A DNA stretch of 64,000 nt. Source: Megalonaias nervosa. Lineage: Eukaryota; Mollusca; Bivalvia; Unionida; Unionidae. Shown in pieces: positions 1 through 11,276 of this stretch. The notes under the pieces were generated by a model. That model searched no databases. It was not told the origin of the DNA and worked only from the letters and a program-made list of their open reading frames with translations. The position numbers were made by a program, and so were the translations under genes. The first letter of the stretch is position 1, and every line of letters begins with the position of its first letter. The stretch lies in NCBI GenBank assembly GCA_016617855.1, contig JAECUM010004929.1, positions 62,001 through 126,000 of the forward strand. Direction: 5' to 3'.

Positions 1-98
1 TGGCCCGCAGATAAGCTGACCCCCCACTTCTCCTAGGCTTTTTCCCCCCCGAAATTATTCTGCTTATACGCAAGTATATAACGTAAGCAATCTGCTAT
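1..98. mobile_element. right-end fragment of a pogo/Tigger-like element
   Basis: The first ~98 bases match the right end of the transposon that ends near 9459. Both carry 'cccgcagataag', a C-rich stretch, 'aaattatt' and then 'gcttatacgcaagtatata'. The window edge cuts off the rest, so it may be a full element or a small derivative. No coding sequence is visible in this piece. Confidence 0.6.
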
Positions 99-190
99 CT
101 TTACATAGGTACTGATACGAGCAACAAAAATGATATCTGCTGACAAAATAAATGAAATTCACAAATAGGTATGTTAGCTTGGATTCTTAC

Positions 191-287
191 CTGCTGGTTA
201 CTTTCTATTGCTGTCTGACCTTTCATTGCTCCATCATTTTCAAATCTTTCCCCATTAATTAAACCTCCCAATCCATGTATGAGCAAA
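191..287 (-). CDS. REJ/polycystin-like gene, most downstream exon in window
   Basis: The exon is read on the minus strand from an acceptor 'tatcttccag' to a donor 'CAG|gtaaga'. It is 97 nt: one base completing a split codon, then 32 codons ending in phase 0. The peptide begins LLIHGLGGLING and ends TAIESNQQ. The split serine codon (AG from exon 3869-3960 plus T here) joins the two exons cleanly. Short helical, Leu/Gly-containing segments like this lie between the REJ module and the GAIN/GPS region in polycystin-1 proteins; that placement is inference. The following exons, expected to include GPS, PLAT and membrane segments if this is a polycystin, lie outside the window. Confidence 0.68.
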
Positions 288-1430
288 CTGGAAGATAAAA
301 ATAAATTTGTATAGAGTATCCATGATTTAATATAATGTTTTTGAAGCAGCCAGAGTGGTTCTAACAATGTTTGAATGAAGGTTAATTGATGGGGAGGTTA
401 TTCAGCTTGGAATCCTTTTGCTAACTATGATCCTTCTTGTAATGTACGGTAATTCAGTGAAACCACAATACATGGAAATTAATTAAAGGAATTTTTTCTA
501 CTGTAGCATGCAAAAAGGGATGAGAAAAAGTGATAAAACAAGGAGGTATAAGTGTACTGTAAATGACACATGGCTGTTTAATTTTATGTCTGCATTATAC
601 TTTGTATCAACATGCAAAGACATTATTCCTACTAGAATCAGTCTCACTCATTCAAGATTTGTTCCTCCTGTAACATTTTCAGTTTTTTTGTTGGTATAGG
701 GTGGATTCCTTGAAATGGTTATAAAGAAGTTCAGTCAACATCTACGAATGAAATGCAGGCGATAGTGAAATCTACTTTTTAGTAACACTGACCTTGAACT
801 TCAAGCTGATAAAAAGGATTATATTACATAAACCAATTCTTATTGACATCAGTTGAAGAAAACTTTAGTTCTGGCTCAGAATAAAATGCAAAGGCCAGAT
901 CTATTTTTAATGGCACTACTTTGATTCTGAATGCACTCCCACCCCATTAATTAAATCAAATGGGGTCTTCTTCGACAATAGGAAATATGGGAAATACATG
1001 TACAAAGTTTGACATATGACAGTTTTATGTGAAATAAAATTCATGGTCAGGAAATGAAATGCAATGGCCAAACCATTTTAGTGACAGTGTCTTTGACCTA
1101 GGAGCTACTGACTCGCAATCAAAAAGGTTCTTGGAGCTACAGGGAACAAATGTATAAAAAAAACTTTTTAATCGATTTTGTTTCTTCTTAAAAAAGGACA
1201 AAATCTTCAAAAAGGAAATTTTTCATGCCCTTTGTTGAATATGTGTGCAGTTAAAAAATCCATTTATCCAGTAAATCTTACTACCCCTGAATTCCTAAAT
1301 CATATCATCAGATTAACTGATGTGTTAGATTGTCCAAATATACCAACTACATTTCTCATCCTGACAAAGGCTTGGTTTGATATCATGTGTGTCACAACAA
1401 GCAAAACAAGAGCCCATTGAAGGGACTGGT
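288..1430. other. intron, no gene seen
   Basis: AT-rich intron between exons 191-287 and 3869-3960. Short open frames here have no recognisable domain and no splice signals in the right phase. Patches near 780-800 and 1080-1110 ('tgaccttgaac', 'tttgaccta') resemble worn scraps of a dispersed repeat, but too little remains to classify it. Confidence 0.5.
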
Positions 1431-2700
1431 GCTCTAAATGATCTTCTGGAATTCATAATAAGGGCATTTCTTCCTTTTAACTGCTAAGTGGTCGACATGT
1501 TTCATATTGGCAATGTTTTTATTTAAAACCAAGCAGACATGAGAATTTGATTTGTAAACAATACATGATAGTATGACCATTAATTTAGGGGGAGTATTAA
1601 CAACAAGATTTTAAAGACAGTCATCATGATAGCCATTTTGTATATACAATTGACACCATTTTCTTTTAGAACCAACTAATCATCATAATATCTCTTCGCT
1701 GAAAATCCCATGCTGCTATAGCCATCCATCTGGTAGGAGTAGAGAACAGTATTTCCAAGATGGTCACTATAATGACCAAAGGGAGGGTAAGTTTGCATCA
1801 TTTCTGTTTAGGACCAACTAAACACCATATGAACTCTTCTGGTGAAACCCCATGTCAAAATGACTTTCCACTGCAGCAAAGTAGCAATAACTAGATTTTC
1901 AAGATGGTTGCCATCATGGCCATTTTGCATATCAGATTGGCACTATTCCATTAGGACCAACAGGATATTTTAAGAAGGCTTCAAGTGAAAGCACAATGTC
2001 AATATGACCAGCCATCTAGAAGTCAGATCTGTATTTTAGAAACTGATAGACATCATCAGTGGTAATTCAGTGAAAACCTTTTGATATGATCATTCATTCC
2101 AAAAAAGTAGCGATAATAATACTTTAAAGATTTCTGGGTCTGAGTTGCACCATTTTCATTTATGAACACTTAGAAATCATAAGAAGTCTTTCAGTGGAAA
2201 AAAAAAACAACAAAACCAAGAAAAATATGCTGATATGACCATGAAGTTGAAGAAAAGTAGCAATAACAAGATTGGCAAGATGACCATAGTGGCAACCATG
2301 TTTAATCTGCAAAGTGGCAGCATTTTCATTTAGAACCAACTAGACATCAAAAGAAGTCTTCTGGTGAAAACCCCTTGCCAATATGACTTTTGATTCAGGT
2401 GGAGTAGCTATAACAAGACTGTCTAGAAGGCTGCTGTGGTAATCACACTGGATGTCAGAGTGGAACCATTTTCATTGAGGATCAAGTAGACATACACCGT
2501 ACATTCAGGAGAAGTAGAAATAACAAGGTTTTCAAGATGGCTGCCATGTTGGCCATATTAGAATCTGATTAACACAATTTTCATTCAGGACCAAACTAGT
2601 CATCATAAAAGATCATACAGTGAAAAACCATGTCAAGATGACCTTCTATTAAGGAGATATTTTTGATGCAAGAATACAAACTGCAAGGAACATTGGCCAT
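1430..2700 (+). repeat. tandem-core repeat element, locus A1
   Basis: This stretch contains about eight degenerate tandem units of roughly 140-150 bp. Recurrent landmarks are 'tcaagatggctgcca', 'attttcatttaggaccaact', 'agacatcataagaagtctt' and 'gtgaaaaccccatg'. The left side carries 'ggaattcataataagggc' followed by 'tttcttccttttaactgct', and a close variant also opens locus A4 near 30300. The same unit appears at 12760-13170, 21370-21850 and 30300-31060. Tandem cores inside otherwise short elements are known from bivalve 'pearl' elements and some non-autonomous Helitrons; I cannot assign this family. Confidence 0.7.
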
Positions 2701-3868
2701 CTTGATCACTTTACAAAACTGGTAAAACGGAAGAAGTGTCTGTCTGCAATACACACAGGTTTCTTAGGTATTATTAATCATTCATTATTCAGAACTTATT
2801 ATGATTTATTACCTATTATTTAAAAGTGTGTTATCAAAAGTTTTATGACTGTATGGTCATGTCATTAAATATCATAGGTCATGTAAATCCTCTTTTGGTC
2901 CAATCACCTTTCTTTTTTTTAATTCCTAGTCAATACTCTGAAAAAATAATAATTTTCTTTTGAATATAATTATTCATGCTATAAAAAGGATAATTCTTTT
3001 TCTATGTATAAAATTACATGAATTATGGTATTTATCAGGGTTATTTTGGGGTTGAGTAGTCTGATAAAGGTAGCACATCTGTCTACCCAGACAGATACCA
3101 GTTAGTAGTTGGTCAGCGTTGCTGTAATTTTTACTGTCTGTCCATGACCTGCCATCAAAACAGTAATAGCTAGTCCACACATATACTTGCTAAAGTATTA
3201 CATGTGTAACTATTGCAAGCCTTCAGTGAAAACCCCCTCCCCCTTATGCAGTTAGACAGTTTTCTTCAGGCTGGGTCATAGATTAATTCATAGGATGAAT
3301 CTTTATTATTTTTAAGACTATCTTGTCCCTCTGCAATAATATTCATTAAAGCCAATTATCTGTTCCTAGTTTAACATCATTCGAAACCACAAGTCCCTGA
3401 CATGTTTTTGCTCACATTCAACAAGCCACTTGGATTTCCCACCTTATGGCAATATCAAGTGGTCTCAGCAGCAGATCTGATAAGCCTTATTCCAGTGTCT
3501 CCAGCCTCTGCGTTTGTGGTTTTAAACAGTAAAATTTAAAAAGGCTTGCATCAACATAGCCAATTTATGACCATGCTGAAATACCTGAACAAAAATTTAC
3601 CTAAAATGTTCAAGCGGCATATACTGTCTGAGAGTCAAAGGGAGGGTAGGGGTTCATGAATATGAAAGGGTCAGTCTTCCATTTATTACAGTTTGAATAT
3701 AAAAGCTATCCCGCCAAAGGTTTGTGAATTATGACAATAAAGATGATTTAAAGCAATACCTTAACCATTGTTTCACCAGAGTACTCATATTCTATCATTC
3801 TGCTTGAATAGTATTGGCAGAAGCTTTATAGATCAAGAGACAAGAGAGACAGGAGTAGGAAGTATCAC
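2701..3868. other. intron, no gene seen
   Basis: AT-rich intron sequence. A minus-strand open frame at 2974-3180 (68 codons) contains Cys and Tyr residues but has no supported splice sites and no family I recognise. Nothing else stands out. Confidence 0.5.
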
Positions 3869-3960
3869 CTTGACAGATCTTTTGCTTGCTGTGAACTTGC
3901 TTTGTACCAGTTACTGGCAAATTTACTGCTGATCTCCAAAAACAGTGATTTGGCATCATC
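3869..3960 (-). CDS. REJ/polycystin-like gene, internal exon
   Basis: The 92-nt exon runs from acceptor 'tatatcaacag' to 'CAAG|gtgatact'. It starts in phase 0, matching the end of exon 11151-11276, and ends in phase 2, matching the single base needed by exon 191-287. The peptide starts DDAKSLFLEISSKF and ends SSQQAKDLS. Joined to the previous exon this reads '...MTPAMK / DDAKSLF...', which fits the helical segment after the REJ domain. The donor (GTGATA) is weaker than the others, so the 3' edge is the least certain point; an internal 'A|gtaact' is the only nearby alternative and breaks the phase. Confidence 0.66.
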
Positions 3961-4741
3961 CTGTTGATATAGATAATTTAAACTTTTTAATGAGAAATTA
4001 AATAACATCCTGAAATGAAACATATAAATCATAATTCTGGTTTTATTTGGGTTAAATTGTATTTATTGACAAACTGATTGGGCAGACTCTTATGCATTTT
4101 ACCCATGCTGAATGCACATCAGTTGAAAATATTGCAACCATGCTAATGAATATAGCAAATGTCCTTGAGAAACAGTGATTCACCTGTATCTTGATAAAGA
4201 AAAATATTTGTTCTTCTTATTTAATTTAGTGCAGGTATCTCCCCCAACCCACAGTGCTGGTTTAACTTAGTTTAAAAAGATTTCACACTATTTGTATCTG
4301 ATACACAGAAAATATCTAAATATAATACACCTTTTTAATAACAAATGCATCAGTCACTCAGATCAGTCCAAAGAGTGTGAAACATTTGCTTATCTGTGAT
4401 CTCAACAAACACGAAGCAAAATGAAATTTAGATACAATATTTGGGACTATAGTGATAAACAGTTTCCTAATTCTTATCCATTTCAATAATACATTTACTA
4501 AACTTTATGTCACTACATATGTAGAAGACAAGGAGATATTTTGTTAGGTCTGTCAGATAGAGCTGTACTAGATTTGATGATGAATACTAGTTAAATGCAT
4601 CTTAAGCATCTATACTGAAAATAGTTAACTTATGAATGCACTCAGAGCAACTTGTTTGTTGACAGATTACCATCTATACTTGCTTACAAGTTGAGGCAAA
4701 CTGCAAATTACAATGATCCTGATCTGCTGTAGCATAATGTG
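3961..4741. other. intron, no gene seen
   Basis: AT-rich intron with no supported coding, RNA or repeat structure. Confidence 0.5.
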
Positions 4742-4950
4742 CCATGGACATGTAGCATCATGTCCCACTCAGACACCAGACCGACAAGTCCTAACACCAA
4801 CCTCTTAATGCTGAGCACCTAGCGAGGTAGCTGTTAGTACCATTTTTATAAGTCTTTGGTATGACTCAGCCAGGGTTTGAACCAAGATCTCCCAAATCCA
4901 AGGCAGACACTCTAACAACTAGCCCAACAGATCAGTCCTGGCACATAATA
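4742..4950 (-). mobile_element. tRNA-derived SINE, family B
   Basis: Read on the minus strand, the head has an A-box-like 'TGGGCTAGTTGTTAGAG' (plus strand near 4910-4927) and a good B box 'GGTTCAAACCC' (4873-4883). A central region follows with 'gtcataccaaagacttata' and 'aaaatggtac', then 'agcattaagaggttggtgtt'. A second copy with the same head and body lies at 31510-31705. The internal RNA polymerase III boxes plus a shared non-tRNA body are the evidence for a SINE. No clear target-site duplication or 3' tail is visible. Confidence 0.68.
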
Positions 4951-5231
4951 CACCCATCTCATAACCTTGACTACTAATGATCTTGTCGTTTGAGCTAGGG
5001 ACTACTACTGTGCAAGGTATTGTTCCGGGTAAGGTTTTATCAAAACATCTTTAGGGATTAAAAAGTGATGCCACTGACTGAATATTCTATGTAGTGACCT
5101 TGACCTTGAGGCATGGGATATGACTAAATACATGAGACACTGTCGAGTTATGATATATGACAATGTTAAGTTTCATTACAATATCTTCATTTGCTAAAAA
5201 GTTATACTATGCATGGAGATCAATAATTATA

Positions 5232-5355
5232 GGTTACTGCATTTGTATGGGAAAATATGAACGAGTTTTCAGATGGATATACTGCATGACTTTGGGAGTG
5301 CAGTATATCCATCTGACAAAACGAGTTCATATTTTCCCATACAAATGCAGTAACC
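5232..5355. repeat. near-perfect 55-bp inverted repeat (hairpin)
   Basis: Left arm 5232-5286 begins 'ggttactgcatttgtatggg' and ends 'gatggatatactgca'. Right arm 5299-5355 is its reverse complement except for a few changes near the 'acgagttttcag' segment. The spacer is only 12 bases (tgactttgggag). As single-stranded DNA or RNA it would form a long, stable stem. A short open frame spans it, but that is a by-product of the symmetry. The flanks show no clear target duplication. Confidence 0.85.
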
Positions 5356-6567
5356 TTTTTATTATATGTTCATTTTCTTATTCTACCCAAGCCTTAATTA
5401 TATAAACAAAAATACACTACAAGAAACAAAGTAACTGAATTTATGCTGTATTCCAAACTATATACACAAGCGCAGATTAATCATTACACAACATTATTAA
5501 TGCGCACATAACTCTGCCCAGATCAATTCGAACTTAGTCGCATGCTAGACATAACTTTTGAAAGAAATTGGCATTTTGGTCTACTTAAAATTGAAATTTG
5601 GAGTCATATTGTGAATGAATGCGCACTGCAACAACTTTTCCATTTGATCTGGAATGAATAGATTTTGGTATTTTTGTCGATTCAATGAAATTTCGTGATT
5701 ATGGACTGGATTTATCTACATGAAATACATCGGATTTCAGCAGCGTCTGTGCCAAGTCTACATGAAATACATTGTACTGAAGCAGTGAGGGAGAAGCGTG
5801 TTGACATCTGTAAGTGTGTTTCTGTTCTGTCATTGAATGTTTGAAATCATAATGTGGGAATAAACATAAAGTCTTTCAATTGCAATTATCAAAAAGACGC
5901 TATGGAATTTAATGTTTACTTCATTTTGAGTGCAGTAAGGAGGATGTAACTGCACTTAGGATATAGTCAAAATTACAGTACAATTTCGAAATGTGTAATC
6001 GAGCTTGAGAACCCATGACATGGCTCATGTAATTCAGATTTGCTGAACTAAGAAAGTACATTTTGAGGAAATTCAGGATGTAAAACTAAGTATATTTTTT
6101 GCCATTCTTATTACCAGCTAATTAAGTCAGTTTATGCCTTGTCACTTGCATGTTATCTGTAAGGACCCTGTCTGGCGTCTATAGCTAGCCTAAATCTGAA
6201 ACACTGTATCAAAAAAGTTAATGCGGAATGTGCCAAAGCAGCTGGTATGTGGCAGTCCACAAAACATCTCCTTAGTTCATTCAGAAACAAATTTAATCAA
6301 CCAAAACGTAAAGCGTCTACTACGGGAGTGTACATGATTTGTTTACAAAGTAGTTCCTAATACACTAATGGGCACATGTGAGTTCAATATGAAGTTGCAT
6401 GCAAGTGCAATATCGTAAAATACTGTATAATTCTGACAATGTAAAGTTAACAGAGAAAAAAAAAAAAGAGCATATAATAAATGATATTTTTTCATGTTGC
6501 AATATTGATCTTATGACAGGGGCCATGGCTCTAGTATGTGACACACATTGCCAAGTCATGATATATA
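5356..6567. other. intron, no gene seen
   Basis: No domain-bearing reading frame or repeat structure is recognised. Overlapping short open frames on both strands at 6365-6587 cover a poly-A tract and the edge of the transposon and look incidental. Confidence 0.45.
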
Positions 6568-9459
6568 CCGTATGTAATCGTGTATAAGCCCATTTGCGTA
6601 TAAGCTAACCCCCCCTCAACAGAATAGGTAAAAATATTAAAATGTGCATGACCCACACATAAGCCGACCCGTAAATTCTAGACTACATCACAAGATGCAC
6701 AAAGTGAGTTCTAAATACATTTATGCAAATCACATTACTAAAATAAAATATTATCTTCAAACTTAGCGAAAATGAAAGTAAGAAAACTAATTTATATCTT
6801 GAAATATAAACAATTTATCTTCAATGTCAAGTCATAATTGGAATATTAAATCCTCATACTAAAATCCTGAATTATAAAAGTTCTATCACTTTTAGAATCC
6901 TTCAAAATCTGGCTTGGTATCAAAATTGCCAAACAGTTCATAAACTTAGCTTCTGTTGTGGGCGTGCTGTCATCATACACGTCATCTATGTCATCAGGGT
7001 CATCCAATAGTGTGTCATTCTGATTCTCATTCTCCTCGTCATTATCTGATTCAAATATGGCATCATCCTCAGTTCCATTCATGGCATTGCTGATACAGCA
7101 CTTTCAAAATGATTTGGCAATCATTTCTGATGGAACTGAGTCCCATGCATCTTTGACCCACTTGACAACCAAGTCGATGTTCAGTCTCATGGAATTCCCA
7201 CCTTTTGTCATCTTCACTGCACCTGAACAAACCCATTCAGACCACACCTTTCACAACCTGTCTTTAAATGGCTTGTTAAGGCAGACATCAAGAGGTTGTA
7301 ACAGTGATGTTAAACCTCCTGGTATCACAGCCAAGGTAGTTTTCATTTTCGTTGCGGCCTTTTTGACCTCATCTGTCTTGTGTGCTCGAAACATGTCCCA
7401 AACATGCATTGAAGTTTTCTAAGAAGTGCACCTGGTCTCTTGTTCCAGACTTTCTTCAACCATTCAATCGTCCACTTTCGTTCATCCATCCCTTTTCATG
7501 TGCATGAACGACAACATCAGCAGGAATTTTCATGCTTTTTGGCAGGGTCTTCCTTTTACAAATGACGACAGGAAGTAGCTTTGATCCATCAGCTAAATAG
7601 TCCAAAACAACCGTGAAATTTATTTTTTTCATGGTTGGTCGATTTTATCAGAATAGTTTTCTCACGAACAGCATTGACTGTTTTATTGCTTGGTAAGTCA
7701 AAGGTCATAGGCGTCTCATCCATATTTCCAATTTGTGATAATTTGAATGAGTACACCTTTCTGCGTTTAATGATGAACTTCTGAAATGATTCAATTTTTT
7801 TCTTCCAAGCCGCCTTTTGGTAGCTTTTGTGCTATCTTCATTTGCTGCCTGAGGCAGAAACCAAGCTGGTTCATAAAATGATAACACCAACCAGCTGATG
7901 CAACAAATTTTGAATCTGCCATCTTGTATTTGTCATCTTTTGCCATCCGCATACCACTCAGACGAATTGCAGTTCGTGTGACAATGTATCCATTTTGTCA
8001 ACATTCACTTACAAAATTATTGCGTTCTTTCTTCTATTCAGGGAATGAGGTGATCCCAGTCCAATGAGCCTTCTTGGTTCTTGGCATTTCTTCTAATGCT
8101 GCTTTGCTTTTCCGCCATTCCCGTACTTGCTTCTCGTTCACACAAAATTCACTTGCTGCAGCACAGTTATTTGCTTCTGCATATTCAATAACTTTAAGTT
8201 TGAATGCTGCATCATAAGCAGAACGCTTTCTTTTACTTCCAACACTATTAATTTTATCTGACTGAATATAAACTTCTGCAAAGATTAAAGTGAAATAAAT
8301 TTTGATAGTGGTAGTATCCTATTTACTACATCCTGTAATTTTTTTCCATTGGTGATTGGTTACCAGCTTGTATTGGATAATTATTTATCACTGTTTTGTT
8401 CTTTTTTTACGTTTTTTTTTTCACTACCGGTAGCATAATTCAATGGATCAAAATATGATTGGTTTTCAGCGTGGACATTGTTCAAGTACTGTGACAGTTA
8501 TAACTTTGAGTAGAAACCACGTCCACCGCCATATCTCATTCAACAATACATATGAGAGTCAGTATGTATTAGTAAAGTCATTGGCATGGTGCAACAAATA
8601 AAACCCATCATCCCTAAGGCATTTACGACAGATTAAGCATACTGGTCGTTATTGTACAACACTCTATAACTAACAAACCACTTTGCTATAAAAACAACTA
8701 AACAACAGTGGAAGATATACTGTTACTGCCTTTTACTTCTAAAAACACCTGTCAAAGAAATCCCACAAATTACAGTTTTAACAATTAATCACACTGACTT
8801 GTATATTGCTACATGCCTGTTATTTACCCTTCCTAGGCATGCTTGCAACAAACCCCTATGGAGCCTCTCACTATGGTTGCTTTAAGACTATCGTACATGT
8901 ATTTCTACTCTCTATACCAAAATGTTTCTGTTGTAAATAATTTCAGTATCATAATTCTTAAATCTTTTTATTTAGTTTCTTTTCATATTAACACTGAAAT
9001 AAGCTAATGTGCATTTGTATGGTACTGTATGATTTAATGATCACTCATTAGTTGAGGGTTAAATACTTGATTGAGAGATTACTAATATGGCGGTTCTATT
9101 GGAAAATACATGTACCACTGTGGCTCAAATAACATGTACGGCTGCATTTTCTGGTGGATGGACATCTATCAAATAGATGTTAAGTACAGTAATACCTGTT
9201 TTTCACTCATTATCCTACCAGTAAAGTTAGAAAAAATACTTGTTTCACTTCAAGACAGCACATATCATATAAGCCATGTGGTATCATTAGGCATGTGATC
9301 TCGTCTTCGGCAATTGACAGTAACAATAAATACCAGTAATCAAGAAAAAAGCTTTAAAATTTTCAGACTTCGACCTTGGCCCGCAGATAAGTCAACCCAC
9401 CTTCTTCTGGGCTTTATTTTTTTTCCTAAATTATTCAGCTTATACGCAAGTATATACGG
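6568..9459 (-). mobile_element. pogo/Tigger-type DNA transposon, complete ends, decayed
   Basis: The ends are inverted copies: left 'ccgtatgtaatcgtgtataa' and right (reverse complement) 'ccgtatatacttgcgtataa'. A TA flanks both sides, as expected for the Tc1/mariner/pogo TA duplication. Next to each terminus is a second block related to 'ataagccgaccc'. The 2.9-kb body carries a minus-strand transposase pseudogene. Matching right ends at 1-98 and near 29990-30095 show that the family is dispersed in this region. The element lies in the intron between exons 11151-11276 and 3869-3960. Confidence 0.88.
6846..8283 (-). pseudogene. pogo/Tigger (DDE_1) transposase pseudogene
   Basis: Read on the minus strand, the N-terminal HTH region shows 'YDAAFKLKVIEYAE' and 'NEKQVREWRKSKA', typical of a CENP-B/Psq-type DNA-binding domain. 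The catalytic region follows with 'MDETPMTFDLP' (first Asp), 'MHVWDMFRAHKTDEV' (second Asp) and 'LAVIPGGLTSLLQPLDV', then 'NKPFKDRLRKVWSEW'. The tail is acidic (6846-7082: runs of D and E), as in pogo-family transposases. Several in-frame stops and frameshifts (for example after 'HWTGITSFPE') make it non-functional. A 'tttgcag' at the 5' edge could be an acceptor, so the original gene may have had an upstream exon inside the element. Confidence 0.88.
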
Positions 9460-9465
9460 TAACTG

Positions 9466-11150
9466 GTTCATCTTTCACTAACATACCAACAGTGGTTCAA
9501 ATGTAATGCTCTCAACTAATCCCTTGCTATGAACTTTACCTTGAAACAGGAGGCATGATTATGTGGGATACACTGTCTATACATCAAAGGTTACTGGTTA
9601 GAGTTTTGTTAAAATATCTCAGTGGTTCAAACACTATACTCTGACAAATAAACAAGCAATAGAATTACATTCACCCTTCATTTGATCATGAACATGAGGA
9701 AAGGGGCATGGCAATGGTAAGTGATAAACAACAATGTCTGGATAAAGTCTGATGAAAATCTCTCCAGTTTTAACAATGTTATGGGCCAGATAACCAAATC
9801 TAATGGATGGATGGAGGCACAGATGGACAACATCTCAACATGATATGCTGAACACAAGATGGGTGTAAATAAAGCTCACAGAAACTACCTTTGGTATGTT
9901 TACAAACTTAGTAAATCTGTAAATGAACACGGATGTGGCTGTCATTGACACTGGAACAACCATTTCCAATTAATTATATATTAACACATTTTTGCTTAGG
10001 AGAATTAATGAGTAAGATTTTTATGCTGATTCTTTTCTTAAAAGAAGTATTTATAATTTTCACACTGAATATGGTATCACTTTGAAAATGGTGGATGCTA
10101 ATAAGAATTAGTTACAGTGCACATTATACAACATTTAAGATTAGGCTAATTTGCTAATAATGCTGTTAAAATTGTCTTTAAACCTCAGTATTTACCCTTA
10201 AACAACATGTTTATTCACAGAACCTTTGAATATTACCATGTTCAAAAAAGAAAAGATAAAGAAAAATTGTTTCAAGTAAGCCACTGCAGAGCTTCTTGGT
10301 CTTGGTAGATTTAATAAAGACGCATCTTTGTACACTAAGCGAAGTATGGCATGCATATTATAGTACATGTCAACAGATCAGTAAGATCAGTAACAAGATA
10401 CTGGGAAACGTTTTTCATCATTTCAATCAAATTGCATTGTTTCAGTTACTGTAAACTGTGTATGCTTAGATATTTTGATAACCCTTGCAGTCTTACTTTT
10501 CAGAGACCATAGAAGCTGCAGTTTTCCATGGGCTACACTTTTCTGCAAGGTATAAAGCTTAAGGAGATAAAAAGGCAAAACTTGTACCTATGCTAGGGAT
10601 TTAGCCAAATGTTGGGAATCTATTCTGCACCTAGTCATTGCATCTCAAACATTCATGGTGTTTAGAGTAGGCAAAATAAATAATTTATTGGATTAAGTTA
10701 ACTTCAAACGGCTTACCAATACACACAAGTACTTTCTCTTGTGCATGTCAAATTTTACTATCGAAGAGTTAAGCTAACAGAAACCTTGGGTAGCAAAGAC
10801 GGGTTGCTACCAATCACAAATTCAAAAGGTTCACTGACAATTATCCAGTGTCTATCTAAGACCAAAGAAACTGCTACTCCAATCAATCAACTTACTGTAA
10901 TATTTTGCAACACTGCAAAAACTGATACCCCTAAAAAAAAAAAAACATCACTGTAGATATTAACCCATCTGCCCAACAGTATGGGGTTCTCCCAAATTCC
11001 TGTATTTTGCTGATGTGTACACTGTTAAAAAAGACTACTTTTCACTGTTCTTCATTAGTTGGGCCACAAAACTGTGACATGCCATTGTCTCAATTTACCG
11101 TTTTGCACAAAGGAAATGCAGTCCCAGATTTAGGTAATGTAAAGATTTAC
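9466..11150. other. intron, no gene seen
   Basis: No supported gene. A 46-nt stretch near 10500-10545 lies between an AG and a GT on the minus strand, but its phase does not fit the gene. Confidence 0.45.
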
Positions 11151-11276
11151 CTTCATTGCTGGTGTCATTTGTCCTGCAGACTCTGTTAAATCTTTAGTGA
11201 TATCGGCCATTTGTATCAATATCATTATATCTTCTGTGTCGATATTCTTCAGAAGGGTCATAATTCTTTCTAAGAT
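11151..11276 (-). CDS. REJ/polycystin-like gene, internal exon
   Basis: The 126-nt exon (42 codons, phase 0 at both ends) lies between acceptor 'ataattgcag' and donor 'AAG|gtaaat'. The peptide starts ILERIMTLLKNIDTEDI and ends TESAGQMTPAMK. A run of amphipathic helix ending in a 'T-x-A' stretch resembles the segment after the REJ core in polycystin-1 relatives, where motifs such as 'LT..P.EL.TPEAQ' occur. It joins both neighbouring exons in phase. Confidence 0.74.

Noticed and set aside
2974..3180. Minus-strand open frame with several Cys/Tyr, a possible exon
   Set aside because: No convincing acceptor/donor in a compatible phase. The exon chain is already continuous across it from 3869 to 287.
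5157..5405. 82-codon frame spanning the hairpin
   Set aside because: The frame exists because of the inverted repeat; no domain.
10500..10546. Possible 46-nt micro-exon on the minus strand between 'ccttgcag' and 'gtaaga'
   Set aside because: It would break the phase between exons 11151-11276 and 3869-3960, which join without it.
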